Positions 33,592 through 45,364 of a DNA stretch of 64,000 bases are shown piece by piece. The notes beneath the pieces are model-generated. The model was not told the origin of the DNA. It worked only from the letters and a program-made list of their open reading frames with translations, and did not search any database. The position numbers were made by a program, and so were the translations under genes. The number at the start of each line of letters is the position of its first letter. Position 1 is the stretch's first letter. The stretch is from Hevea brasiliensis. Taxonomy: Eukaryota > Streptophyta > Magnoliopsida > Malpighiales > Euphorbiaceae. Where the stretch lies: NCBI RefSeq assembly GCF_030052815.1, contig NC_079510.1:2234288-2298287 (forward strand), read 5' to 3'.

Positions 33592-33758
33592 TTCAATCTG
33601 AAGTTAAGGTATCTCCTGAACAAGTAACACATGGAGATTTCCCTCCGTTAGTTTATATTCATGATGTAATGCACTGTATGTAACAATTATGGATATTGAG
33701 CAGTTGTACTTAACAAGAAAGACACAAATTTATATGTTAAAACATACTTCAAAAATTT

Positions 33759-33770
33759 GCTCTGATACCA
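33759..33770 (-). other. E3 primer-binding site (initiator Met tRNA)
   Basis: On the minus strand an exact TGGTATCAGAGC lies 8 bp after the 5' LTR end. Confidence 0.93.
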
Positions 33771-33778
33771 CTAAAACA

Positions 33779-35836
33779 TGTCACACCTTACCCCTCTGTA
33801 AGGCATCACATGATCCCGTAGAATACCTAATGAACTACCGCACTTCACCTACCGATAACTCATTAAGTACCCTACAAGGGATTTTAAAACAATTTTCTTA
33901 TTTTTGATAAGTGGTGAGCATTTTCTAATAAGTACTTAAAACATGTAGTTAAACTAAAACTAGTTAATATTTTTGGCCCATTTTATTTTTACGCAAATTT
34001 TATAAAAATTTTGATAGAGTTCCCTCTGTATTTTGAGAAACAAGTTCTTCAAATACCTGAAATAAAAGCACTTCCAATAATTTTCTAACCACTGCTTCAA
34101 ATTCATACTCAATCTCAACAAATTTCTCAAATTCACAAGTTCAATAATTCTCAAAATACTGTCAATCAATATCATTCATATTTCATTTGAAACAAAACGA
34201 TTTAGATACATTATTACAACATTTGCATTAAGAGAGTTTCAAAACCACAATATATATATTACAACTTATACAATTTTTATACAAACTGCTCAAGACCCAC
34301 TTTTACATGTTCATACATTTATGTGCAATATATACATCAAAAGAAGTATTTACAGTTAGGGTATAAATTATACCCGAAGACTTCAAGCTGATGACTCCAC
34401 ACACCTCAGCAGCTCAGTCTGCTGCTCCTCTAATCTCTGTATCTGCGGCAGCAATAAAAGCTATCGCTGAGTACTAGGACTCAATGGTGCACAATATACT
34501 AAAATAATCTTTATGCAAAACTTAAAGCACATTTATTCAAAGATTTGGCTAAACATGAAAATTAAATACAAATAATGCATTGTGAGATTTTAAATGTAAA
34601 CCAAGTTCATTTCAAAGTATCAAAACACATTTCACAAAACCCACAGCTAGATCATGCCATTCGAAACAAATAGAATCTCAATAGCCAGAGGCTAAAGAGA
34701 AATCACATGAATCTCGATAGCCAGAGGCTAAAGAGAAATCATATCACAAGGCTAGCTAGCTCAAATATATGGATATCCATTTACATCCTCTTCTACTGGC
34801 ACACCTCAACACTTCTCCAGAGAAGGAATCAAAATTCGAAACTAATTACCCCCACTAGTCGTGCTAGAGGGGTGTTCAAATATATGGTCATGACACTGTG
34901 GTTTCAAAACTTATCTTAACAATTTGCTAAACATTGTCATTTCAAATGTACACAATAACTTTCACAATTTAAATAAAACATCATAAGAATGCCATAATCC
35001 AATATTTCATATTATTCAAAACAATATGCAAAAGATGATTATAAAAGTATACGTTGTGCACAAACCTCAAACGAGTCTCCTGTTGGCCTTAACTCGACTC
35101 CTCGGGTTCTGTCCCGGTATTCTTTTCCACTGAAACACGCAATTTTACAATGTTTCAGTACTAGAACTTAAAATAAATCCAAAATAAACTTAGCTCCACA
35201 TTTACCTAGCTCTAATGTGTTAAATTCGACGTTCTCGAAATTTTGTGTTCCGGGTTACTATTCACTGCACTATTCTAGTTAAATAGTTGACTTTTTAAGG
35301 CTTACTAGGTATGGGAACTCTAACTTCACCCACATACCACATTTTGGTCATTAAACTTGTTGGTTTTGGTCATTTTCTCAAAGCTTAGCTCATTTTGGCA
35401 AAATTGCCAATTTTCGGTTTGGTGCTCCAAAGTTGCACTGTTCCATTGGTCAATCTACTGTTGGAATTTGGCAAAACTTCCTTCATAGAAAATGTTCCTT
35501 ATTGTCTTAAGTGTATTCTCATTTTTGGATCACCTCAATCGGAGTTTTGTAGCTCAAGTTATGGCCAAAATAAGTTTACTGTTCACGTGCACTATTCATG
35601 CTGCAATTTTGGGTTCTGGCAGATTTTGATCCAATTTTGGTCAATAATTTGATCAAGTTAAGTTCATAATTTGGTCTCACTTTCTCCATATGAAATGTTT
35701 TATTATGTCTCAGGTTTCCATCAGTTCAAGAATCGCCTAAATCCGAGTTTTCTAGAGAGAGTTATAGCTATCCAAACATTACTGCCCAAATGAAAATCTG
35801 CAGAGTTGCAGGTTTGATAAATTAACTTTGCTCAAA
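33779..35836 (-). repeat. E3 5' LTR, first 1.6 kb missing
   Basis: It matches 23772-25816 of the 3' LTR. The homology stops at 35836 within TTTGCTCAA and is followed directly by Athila gag. The hairpin row is intact here (about 34360-34480). Confidence 0.93.
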
Positions 35837-36245
35837 GCAACTTTGATAATATAACCAATCCTTAGCTGTGCCCTCCAGAGAAAGGGAAAGCCCAAAGCTT
35901 GATTTGATCCTCTGAAACTCCTTGAGGTTTCATGATGGAACACACAACATGAAATTCTTTTAGATGCTTATGTGGATCCTCACCTGCAAGACCATGAAAT
36001 TTAGGTAACAAATGGATTAGTCCAGATTTCAACTCAAAAGCAACATTTAAAGCAGGGTATTGGATACACAAATGTTGTTGGTTTAGATCAGGAGCAGCAA
36101 ACTCTTTCAAGGTTCTAACAGCCATGGTTTCATTTTTGGAATTTGATTCTGAATCCGAATCTGAATCCGAACTTAACTCCTTTAGAGATTGGACTCCTTC
36201 AGATATACTCGGAATCTGCCTAGCTTTCTTAGCCAATTTTCTCAA
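35837..36245 (-). pseudogene. gag: Athila-1 gag, N-terminal piece
   Basis: The minus strand begins MRKLAKKARQIPS, has an acidic Ser/Asp tract (SDSDSDSESNS), then LIHLLPKFHGLAGEDPHKHL and KEFHVVCSIMKPQGV, the start of the Athila capsid. A frame change occurs near 35865-35870, after which homology continues (GTAKDWLYY) to the E3 junction at 35836. A few codons appear to be lost between here and the piece that resumes at 23771. Confidence 0.87.
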
Positions 36246-36647
36246 CTGTTTAGTTGTTTTTTTCTACTTTTGGATCAAAGATCAACTCACCAGATTAAGA
36301 AATTCTTGTCATAAACAAAAAGAAATCAAAGTAAAAACAGAAAAATGTCTCAAAACACTAGAAAACAATCAAATTTGGCCTCAAGAGGGTGGGGCTAAAG
36401 AATCTTATGGATTAATTGGTCTTGATCAGAGCATTGTTTCATTCAAAATAGGTATGGGCCGCCCTCCAAATTCAACCAAAATCCTTAATGAACAGTAACA
36501 CCGTAATTATTATATATTTTTTTCTTTTTTCGTTTCCAAAAATATGAAAATAGTAATAACTCACAAACAAAATTAATAACAGAATATCTAACACCAAAAA
36601 CACGAAATCAAATAAACTTCAGTCCCCGGCAACGACACCAAAATTCT
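36246..36647 (-). other. Athila-1 leader and PBS (tRNA-Asp type)
   Basis: No coding homology is visible in the leader. The PBS TGGTGTCGTTGCCGGGGA (minus strand of 36623-36640) matches the complement of a plant Asp-tRNA 3' end with two changes, as in other Athila/Tat elements. It lies 7 bp from the LTR. Confidence 0.85.
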
Positions 36648-38357
36648 TGATGGGTGTCTAATCCACCAGAAATTAAATTAACTGAAATCACTAAGTATGA
36701 AATATTTTCTATAGTAAGTGGTGAATCCAGGTCGAACCCTAGAGACTGAATTATTAAATTTCGTGCGCTTGTGTAATGGAAAAGAAACAAAGGTTGGGGG
36801 GGTTAATTCACAATCCAAAGAAGAAGAAAAAAATCAGAAATTAAGAACTAAAATTAAATATGAAACTCTCGAATTAAACAAACTTCAGTCCAAGGTAATT
36901 CTCATTCCAATGCATTGATTTGATCATGGACAAAAGAAATACAATTATATCTTATTGAATACTTAACGTAGAATTACCAAACAACGAGGTAAACCCCCTG
37001 ACTTCCCTATACTCATCAATTCGAGCCCAGCACTCTTATTGACTCTAATTATTAACTGAGTTGGTATTAAGCAATCATCATCAAATTAATAACTGCTTTA
37101 AGAAAAAGAAGTAGCTAAGCTGAACAACAATTTATGAAGCATAAATCATTTAATCCACCCTATTGTTTCCTTAGGTTATTATCGAAAAATTGGATCATAA
37201 TCAATAAAACCTAATTGCTACTCATGTTCAATCCTACACAACAATTACGGATTATGAAGATGAACTAGCAATTGATCAAATCAAACAATTAACTAATAGG
37301 CCTTTTTAGCAAATCATTCAACAGATCAAAAATAATTAAATCAGAAAATAATAGATATTCAAAAAGACATAAATTAAATTAAGAACCTAGTCTCACAAAT
37401 CACACATAAGAACTTGAATCCCTTGAACTGAATTAAAAACTTAGCCACTCATGTTCATGGCTTACAAAAAAATAAAGGAAATATGAAAAAGAAATCTAAA
37501 AAGAGAATGGAGAATGAAAGCCTTCAAATGGAGAATGAAGATCTGAATTGGGATGCCCTTAGCTGCTGCCCAAAGATGTATTTATACTAAAAAACCTAAT
37601 CCCAAAGATAGGAACCAAACCAAACTAGGAAAGATTTTGAAATTCAAGATGCAGATTTTCAGCCTACATTCACTTTTCTGGAATCAAGGCAGATTTTCAG
37701 CGACTTTCTTTCTGAATCTGCCTCTGCTTTCTTCAGGAAAGTTGTAGCCCTATTTCTCAGCTTTCCAACGGGTACTCATGCACCCAAATCCGAGGTCTAC
37801 AGCCCAAGTTATGGCTTAAAAATCGAGACTAGTTTAGTCAGACGGTCCAGCCCATTGTGATGACTTCATTGCCATTTTTGATAATTAAAATGACCTCATC
37901 TCTCATCTAGCCGTTCATAAAAGTTGTAGAGGTGTCTCTTAAGGTTGAATTGGGCTTAGCCTTGCTTCATTTGGACATCTAAAACTCCAGATACAAAATA
38001 AATACTAAAACTGGTCGTGACCCATCAAGTCTGGGCTTTTGCAATAGATCCATAGCTCATTTTGTCAACCTTGGAGATTGATTTGGGCTTTGGTCTCTCT
38101 TTATCATTTGAAGTGCTCTATCTTAGCTTTTCAATGGATTAAACAGCAATCAATTTGGAGACCCACAACTTTAGAAACACCTAAAAAATACAGCAAAGGT
38201 CAAATGCTGAAAATTTCTCCATTTAACACAATTATTCCACTACTATCTAAAAATATGTCTAAATGATAAATATATTTTAACCAGCTGAATTAAACATAAA
38301 AAATACTAGAAACACTAAATTTGATGGGAGTAAAATTAATAAATTATGCACTTATCA
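36648..38357 (-). repeat. Athila-1 5' LTR (1710 bp)
   Basis: On the minus strand it runs from TGATAAGTGC (38357) to CACCCATCA (36648). It is homologous over its full length to the interrupted LTR of Athila-2 (50112-61864). No gene seen. Its right edge is the left edge of the DIR1-like array. Confidence 0.93.
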
Positions 38358-40001
38358 CATACTCAATGAGATGGCGGGAGCTCATTACACAGGTCATACA
38401 TAAATTCAAAATATTTGTATGCTTTTACATAGTAAAATGAAAAATATAAAATTTAAATCAGACATACATTAAATTTGCCATGACACATATCAAGAAACCG
38501 CGATCGATGTCAAGACTTAAACTAATATAAGGCTTTGAGAACCCATAACAAGCCTACATCATCAAGACCAAGACAATATAGTATATGGAAATAGTCAATT
38601 TAGCGAACTCCAGCTATATGCACCCAAGAAGGGTCAGTTAATCTTTCAATTTTAAATACCGTTTTGTTGTGCATGTTAAGTGAGTCAAACTTCCACTGCA
38701 TTGCCCAAATTTTAATAGTGCATTGTTGGTTTGGTTTTGGAATTTGGCCACGCTATTCGGCTTGGAATTTATAAGCTTATTAAGCAATTTGAGACCTATA
38801 CTGGCCCAAGGCATAATGCTGGTCAAAACCCATAGTGTTGATCATGTTAATGACAATGCTTCTTTTTCATTTTAAAATACTTTTCTGATTCATACATTAA
38901 AATAAAAATTAAAAATTAAAGTTAGTTATATACATTAAAAAATAGTTATGCACAAAGCATATATTATTTACTATCCAATATCTGTTAAACTGAAAAATTA
39001 AAATATACATTTATACGACGCCCTTAATGTTTAAGAAAACTAAAAGCAATAAAATTAGAACGAGTTTCTGCTAAAAAAAATGTTTTAAATATCCATATTT
39101 CCTTTAAAAATTGTCCTTAGCATATAGATACAAAAATATTCAATTATGTGGATGTGATAAACCTTTATTCGATATGAACTCCTTAGTTTGAAAAGTAAAA
39201 TATGGAATATTATTAGCTCATGGCATAAATGTAATAGTTAGCTACAGAATATGATGTTGAAACTAGGCATTTTAATTATTTTTTTTTATAAAAAGTTAAA
39301 ATTAATTAGAAGTCATATGTTTGTTGAGCGTACAACAATAATTGTCAAAGAAAATAGTTAAGATCTCAACAATTATTACACTAAAAAATAAAGTTTTTGT
39401 TTTAGTCATCAAAATTTAATGCTAGCTCAATTATTGGCAAAGTTATTGTATTATTAACAATAGAAAGTTAACACTTCTATTTTAGAGGATGTTCTAAAAT
39501 TTATAATTTTGGAATTTAGTCAAACTATTAAGGGCATCCTTATTTAATAAAAATATTCCCATAATATAATTTAATTAAGAAATAAATTTAAATTGAGTGC
39601 CTTTAAGCTTTAATAATGTTGTAAGTAATTAGCACTATGTTTTGTGCATTAAGTGAAATTTAAAAATTTAAATCCATACTATAATATATTTTTTTTTTTT
39701 GTAAAAGGTTTATGCTCCAAGATATGATTATAAGTACTCTAAGATTTGTTTTCAGTGAAAGTGCACACGATGCTTTTCTTTTTAATATAAGTCAATACAA
39801 CCTGTATAATATCCCTCAACAACTTTTAATTTCTTTTAAAAGCTAAAATGCAAACAAATTCATAAGTAAACATTAATAATCTTAGCTCTTCTCAACTATT
39901 TCATAATGCACTACAGATTGTAATCATATAACCAGCCTAAATAGTCATGATAAAAAAAGAAATAGTTGCGAAAATAAAAATTACACTTACCAGCATTCAC
40001 T

Positions 40002-40010
40002 ATAAATTAG
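40002..40010 (+). promoter_or_regulatory. TATA box of array gene 1
   Basis: TATAAATTA, 65 bp before the ATG. The same box lies at 42452-42460, 44990-44998 and 47448-47456 before genes 2-4. Gene 5 has CATAAATTA (49902-49910). Confidence 0.7.
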
Positions 40011-40066
40011 CTATTAGGGCAATATCATGGCACAATTGAATAAGAAAATACTATTAAAATAAAAAA

Positions 40067-40375
40067 ATGGCTAGCTCTAAAAGCAATGCAATTGTAATGT
40101 GGATGGTAGCAATATCCCTCATCGTAATAGTATTGAATGGAGCCCAGGTGGTAGCCGTTTGTAACACAGATATGAAGGCAATTAATAAACAATGTAAATC
40201 TGCAGTCACTGGAAATCCACCTCCTCATTCGAGCATGTAATGTTGCAATCTTATTCAACAAGTAGACTTATCTTGTCTATGCAAATTCAAGTACTTGCTC
40301 TATGGTCTTGGAATTGATGTAAAAAAAGCCATGGAAATTCTTGGAAAATGTGGGAAGCAAAATCCATGTTACTAG
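40067..40375 (+). pseudogene. DIR1-like lipid-transfer protein gene 1, nonsense at codon 58
   Basis: It would encode a secreted 102-residue protein like the intact copy at 45056. A TAA (40238-40240) replaces the codon just before the central Cys-Cys pair, where genes 2 and 4 have CAA, leaving 57 residues and only two of eight cysteines. The rest of the frame stays open to the TAG at 40373-40375 with CLCKFKYLLYGLGID and the last two cysteines. Promoter and start context match the intact copy. A C-to-T change explains the stop, so loss looks recent. Confidence 0.9.
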
Positions 40376-42518
40376 TACAAGTTTCTGAATTTTAATTTGT
40401 TCACAAAAAAATACAAAAGTTATGGGTTTTAAAAATATGAAGCCAATGAATTTGAAAATTAGTCATCATAACATATTTTTTTAAGCATGGAAAAAAATTG
40501 TATTTTGATTGTACAAGTAAAATTCTTATATTTTCCGAATAATTCCAACACTTTTGTTTATGTTTTACACGTTGTGAACTTGTAAGTGGTATTAACTACA
40601 ATTTATTTATCATTTGGTTACTACTTTGAAAGTGCAACAATAATTTCTCCTTTTCTCTTCGAATTTAGAAAATTCTTATGAGCATACCATTCTGCTTTGA
40701 CTCCATTCGCAGAATATGCCTCTAAAAACCAAAGTTAATGCCTTTCAGGATCATTTACTACTCAGTATGATTTCATCTTTATTTTTTAATTTTATATTGC
40801 TCGTCATATTTAGTGAGATGGCGAGAGCTCATTACACAGGCCATACATAATTTCAAAATATTTGTATGCTTTTACATAGTAAAATGAAAAATATAAAATT
40901 TAAATTAGACATACATTAAATTTGTCAAGACACAAATCAAGAGACCGCGATCAATGTCAAGACTTAAACTAATATAAGATTTTGAGAGCTCATAACAAGC
41001 CTACACATCAAGACCAAGACAGCATAATCTATGGAAATAGTCAATTTGGCGAGTTGCAACTATATGTGCCCAATAAGGGTCAGTTACTCTTTCAATTTTA
41101 ATTACCGTTTTATTGTGCATGTCGAGTGAGTCAAACTTCCACTGTGTTGCTCAAATTTTAATAGTACATTGTTGGCTTGGTTTTGGAATTTGGCCACATT
41201 ATTTGGCTTGGAATTTATAGGCTCATTAAGCAATTTGAGGCCTATTTTGGCCCAACGCATAATGCTAGTCAAAACCCATAGTGTTGATCATGTTAATAAC
41301 AATGCTTCTTTTTCATTTTAAAATACTTTTTTGATTCATACATTAAAATAAAAAATTAAAATTAAAATTAGTTATATACATTAAAAAATAGTAATGCACA
41401 AAACATATATTATTTACTAATCCATTATCTATTAAACAAAAAAAATTAAAATAAAGTGTACATTTATATGACGCCCTCAATGTTTAAGAAAACTAAAAGC
41501 AATAAAATTAGAATAAGTTTCCACTAAAAAAATGCTTTAAATATCCATATTTCCTTTAGAAATTGTCTTTAGCATACATATACAAAAATATTCAATTATG
41601 TGGAAGTGATAAATCATTATTTGATATGAACCCCTTAGTTTGAAAAATAAAATATGGAATGTTATTTGCTCATGGCATAAATGTAATAGTTAGCTACAGA
41701 ATAGGATGTTAAAACTAGGCATTTGTAATATTTTTTTTTACAAAAAATTAAACTTAATTAGAAGTCATATGTTTATTGAGCGTACAACAATAATTGTCAA
41801 AGAAAATAATTAAGATCTCATCAATTATTACACTAAAAAATAAAGTTTTCATTTTAGTCATCAAAATTTAATGCTAGCTCAATTATTGCCAAAGTTATTG
41901 TTTAATTAACAATAGAAAGTTAACAATTCTATTTTAGAAGATGTTCCAAAATTTATAATTCTGGAATTTAGTCAAACTATTAAGAGCATCCATAGTTAAT
42001 AAAAATATTCCCATAAGATAACTTAATTAAGAAATAATTTTAAATTGAGAGCCTCTATGGTTTAATAATGTTGTGAGTAATTAGTATTATATTATGTGCA
42101 TTAAGTGAAATTTAAAAATTTAAATCCATGTTACCATATTTTTTTTATTTAATAGAAGATTTAAGCCCTAGGATATAAATAAAAGCACTCTAAGATTTGT
42201 TTTTAGTGAAAGTGCACATGAGGTTTTTCTTTTTAAAATAAGTAAATGCAACCTGTATAATATCACTCAACAACTTTTAATGTCTTTTAAAAGCTAAAAT
42301 TCTAACAAATTCATAACTAAACATTAATAATTTTAGCTCTTCTCAACTATTTCATAACGCACTACAGATTGTAATCATATAACCAGCCTAAACAGTCGGG
42401 ATAAAAAAAGAAATAGTTACGAAAATAAAAATTACACTTACTAGCATTCACTATAAATTAACTATTAGGGCAATATCATAGCACAATTGATAAAGAAAAT
42501 ACTATTAAAACAAAAAAA

Positions 42519-42831
42519 ATGGCTAGCTCTAAAAGCAATGCAATTGTAATGTGGATGATAGCAACATAGCTCATTGTAATAGTATTGAATGGAGCCCAGG
42601 TGGTAGCCTTTTTGTAACACAGATATGAAAGCAATTAATAAACAATGTAAATCTGCAGTCACTGGAAATCCCCCCCCCCCCCATCCGAGCATGCAATTTT
42701 GCTATCTTATTCAACAAGCAGATTTATCTTGTCTATGTAAATTCAAGTACTTGCTCTATGGTCTTGGAATTGATGTAAAAAAAGCCATGGAAATTCCTGG
42801 AAAATGCAGGAAGCAAAATCCATGTTACTAG
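42519..42831 (+). pseudogene. DIR1-like lipid-transfer protein gene 2, multiple lesions
   Basis: A TAG at codon 16 lies inside the signal peptide. One extra T near 42608-42613 shifts the frame before the first cysteine. A run of 14 C (42670-42683) replaces the proline-codon stretch. The first Cys of the central Cys-Cys pair is changed to Phe. From 42625 the homologous frame is open to the stop at 42829-42831. It also sits in the unit that carries the 86-bp spacer duplication. Confidence 0.9.
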
Positions 42832-44989
42832 TACAAGTTTCTGAAATTTAATTTGTACATAAAAAAATATAAAAGTTATGAGTTTTTAAAATATGAATCC
42901 AATGAATTTGAAAATTAGTCATCATAATGTACTTTTTTAAGCATGGGCAAAAATTGTATTTTGATTGTACAAGTAAATTCTTATATTTTCCGAATAATTC
43001 CAATACTTTGTTATATGTTTTACATGTTGTGAACTTGTAAGTGGTATTAACTACAGTTTATTTATCATTTGGTTACTACTTTGAAAGCACAACAATGATT
43101 TCTCCTTTTTCACATCGAATTTAGAAAATTCTTATGAGCATACCATTCCGCTTTGACTCCTCTCGTAGAATGTGCCTCTAAAAACCAAAGCTAACGCCTT
43201 TCAGAATCATTTTCTACTCAGTATTATTTCATATTGCTTTGACTCCGCTCATAGAACATGCCTCTAAAAACCAAAGCTAACGCCTTTCAGAATCATTTTC
43301 TACTCAGTATTATTTCATCTTTTTTTTAATTTTATATTGCTCATCATATTCAGTGAGATGGTAGGAGCTCATTACACAAGTCATAAATAATAACAAAATA
43401 TTTGTATGCTTTTACATAGTAAAATGAAAAATATAAAATTTAAATCAGACATACATTAAATTTGTCACGACACAAATCAAGAGACCATGATCGATGTTAA
43501 GACTTAAACTAATATAAGATTTTGACAGCCTATAACGAGCCTACATCATCAAGACCAAGACAACATAGTCTATAGAAATAGTCAATTTGGCGAACTGTAG
43601 CTATATGCACCGAATAAGGGTCAGTTAAGCTTTCAATTTTAATTACCGTTTTATTGTGCATGTCGAGTGAGTCAAACTTCCACTGCGTTGCCCAAATTAT
43701 AATAGTACATTATTGGTTTGCTTTTGGAATTTGGCCACATTATTTGGCTTGGAATTTATAGGCTTATTAAGCAATTTGAGGCCTATGTTGGACCAAGGCA
43801 TAATGCAGGTCAAAACCCATAGTGTTGATCATGTTAATGGCAATGCTTCTTTTTCATTTTAAAGTACTTTTCTGATTCATACATTAAAATAAAAATTTAA
43901 AATTAAAATTAGTTATATACATTAAAAAATAGTAATGCAAAAATCATATATTATTTACTAATCCAATATCTATTAAACCAAAAAATTAAAATAAGCATAC
44001 ATGTATGTAATGCCCTCAATGTTATGAAAACTAAAAGCAATAAAATTAGAACAAGTTTCTGTTAAAAAAAATGCTTTAAATATCCATATTTCCTTTAAAA
44101 ATTGTCTTTAGCATATAGATACAAAAATATTCAATTATGTGGAAGTGATAAATTATTATTCGATATGAACCCCTTAGTTTGAAAAATAAAATATGGAATA
44201 TTATTTGCTCATGGCAAAAATGTAATAGTTAACTACAGAATAGGATGTTGAAACTAGGCATTTGAATTATTTTTTTACAAAAAATTAAACTTAATTAGAA
44301 GTCATATCTTTGTTGAGCGTACAACAATAACTGTCAAAGAAAATAATTAAGATCTCACCAATTATTACACTAAAAAATAAAGTTTTCACTTTAGTCATCA
44401 AAATTTAATGCTAGCTCAATTATTGCCAAAATTATTATTTAATTAACAATAGAAAGTTAACAATTCTATTTTAGAAGATGTTCCAAATTTTATAATTCAT
44501 GAATTTAGTCAAACTATTAAGAGCATCCATACTTAATAAAAATATTCCCATAAGATAACTTAATTAAGAAATAATTTTAAATTAAGTGCCTCTATGCTTT
44601 AATAATGTTGTGAGTAATTAGTACTATGTTTTGTGCATTAAGTGAAATTTAAAAATTTAAATCCATGTTACCATATTTTTTTTATTGTATAGAAGATTTA
44701 TGGCCCAGGATATAACTAAAAGCATACTAAATTTTTTTTTTCAGTAAAAGTGCACACGAGGTTTTTCTTTTTAATATAAGTAAATGCAACCTGTATAATA
44801 TCCCTCAACAACTTTTAATTTCTTTTAAAAGCTAAAATTCTAACAAATTCATAAGTAAACATTAATAATCTTAGCTCTTCTCAACTATTTCATAATGCAC
44901 TACAGATTGTAATCATATAACCAGCCTAAATAGTCGGGATAAAAAAAGAAATAATTGCGAAAGTAAAAATTACACTTACCAACATTCAC

Positions 44990-44998
44990 TATAAATTA
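44990..44998 (+). promoter_or_regulatory. TATA box of array gene 3 (intact gene)
   Basis: TATAAATTA lies 66 bp before the ATG at 45056, predicting a short leader of about 30 nt. Confidence 0.7.
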
Positions 44999-45055
44999 GC
45001 TATTAGGGCAATATCACGGCACAATTGAATAAGAATATACTATTAAAACAAAAAA

Positions 45056-45364
45056 ATGGCTAGCTCTAAAAGTAATGCAATTATAATGTGGATGGTAGCA
45101 ATATCGCTCATCGTAATAATGTTGAATGGAGCCCAGGTGGTCGCCATTTGTAACACAGATATGAAGGCAATTAATAAACAATGTAAATCTGCAGTCACTG
45201 GAAATCCACCTCCCCATCCGAGCATGAAATGTTGCAATCTTATTCAACAAGTCGACTTATCTTGTCTATGCAAATTCAAGTACTTGCTCTATGGTCTTGG
45301 AATTGATGTAAAAAAAGCCATGGAAATTCCTAGAAAATGCGGGAAGCAAAATCCATGTTACTAG
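45056..45364 (+). CDS. DIR1-like lipid-transfer protein (eight-cysteine motif), the only intact copy
   Basis: A complete single-exon ORF of 102 codons. Residues 1-30 form a hydrophobic signal peptide (SLIVIMLNGAQVVA) for secretion. The mature part has eight cysteines at 32, 43, 59, 60, 70, 72, 95 and 101, the C-x10-C-x15-CC-x9-CxC-x22-C-x5-C pattern of nonspecific lipid-transfer proteins. The short length, MASSK start and CLCKFK segment resemble the DIR1 type, whose Arabidopsis member carries a lipid-associated systemic-immunity signal in the apoplast (family knowledge). Pro-rich NPPPHPS before Cys59 also fits. The start is chosen because all copies share MxSSKSNAI and the TATA spacing. Whether this gene works in immunity is inference; expression is unknown. 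Confidence 0.9.
   Translation: MASSKSNAIIMWMVAISLIVIMLNGAQVVAICNTDMKAINKQCKSAVTGNPPPHPSMKCCNLIQQVDLSCLCKFKYLLYGLGIDVKKAMEIPRKCGKQNPCY

Larger units (their letters stand above)
23772..35836 (-). mobile_element. E3: chromoviral LTR retrotransposon, same family as E1, 5' LTR truncated
   Basis: Read on the minus strand: a 5' LTR piece (35836-33779), exact Met PBS, gag, protease, RT, RNase H, integrase, chromodomain, PPT and a 3' LTR of 3676 bp. The coding region is less decayed than in E1 but carries two miniature-retrotransposon insertions (29181-29869 and 31198-31982), each with perfect target duplications. The first 1.6 kb of its 5' LTR is missing and the join runs straight into Athila gag, so its own target duplication cannot be seen. 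Confidence 0.93.
11242..38357 (-). mobile_element. Athila-1: Athila-like Ty3/gypsy element, in pieces, hosting E2 and E3 and abutting E1
   Basis: Read on the minus strand, the order is 5' LTR (38357-36648), tRNA-Asp type PBS, gag N-terminal part (36245-35837), [E3], gag middle (23771-23555), [E2], gag C-terminal part and protease (12486-11301), a deletion junction, an integrase-C remnant (11300-11242), then E1. Athila membership rests on the gag segment MIDAASGGAL, the protease motif DLGASINVM, the PBS TGGTGTCGTTGCCGGGGA and the 1.7 kb LTR. The 3' part lies outside the window. RT, RNase H and the integrase core are absent at the 11300 junction. Confidence 0.88.

Noticed and set aside
36124..36498. 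Plus-strand frame of 124 codons opposite Athila-1 gag
   Set aside because: It mirrors the acidic Ser/Asp tract of gag on the other strand and runs into the non-coding leader.
38638..38826. Antisense 62-codon frame in the array spacer
   Set aside because: Not kept in the other four units, so chance.
40025..40261. Antisense frames across the DIR1-like genes (also at 42465, 45014, 47461, 49915)
   Set aside because: They are complementary shadows of the eight-cysteine genes, with start and stop positions shifting between copies.
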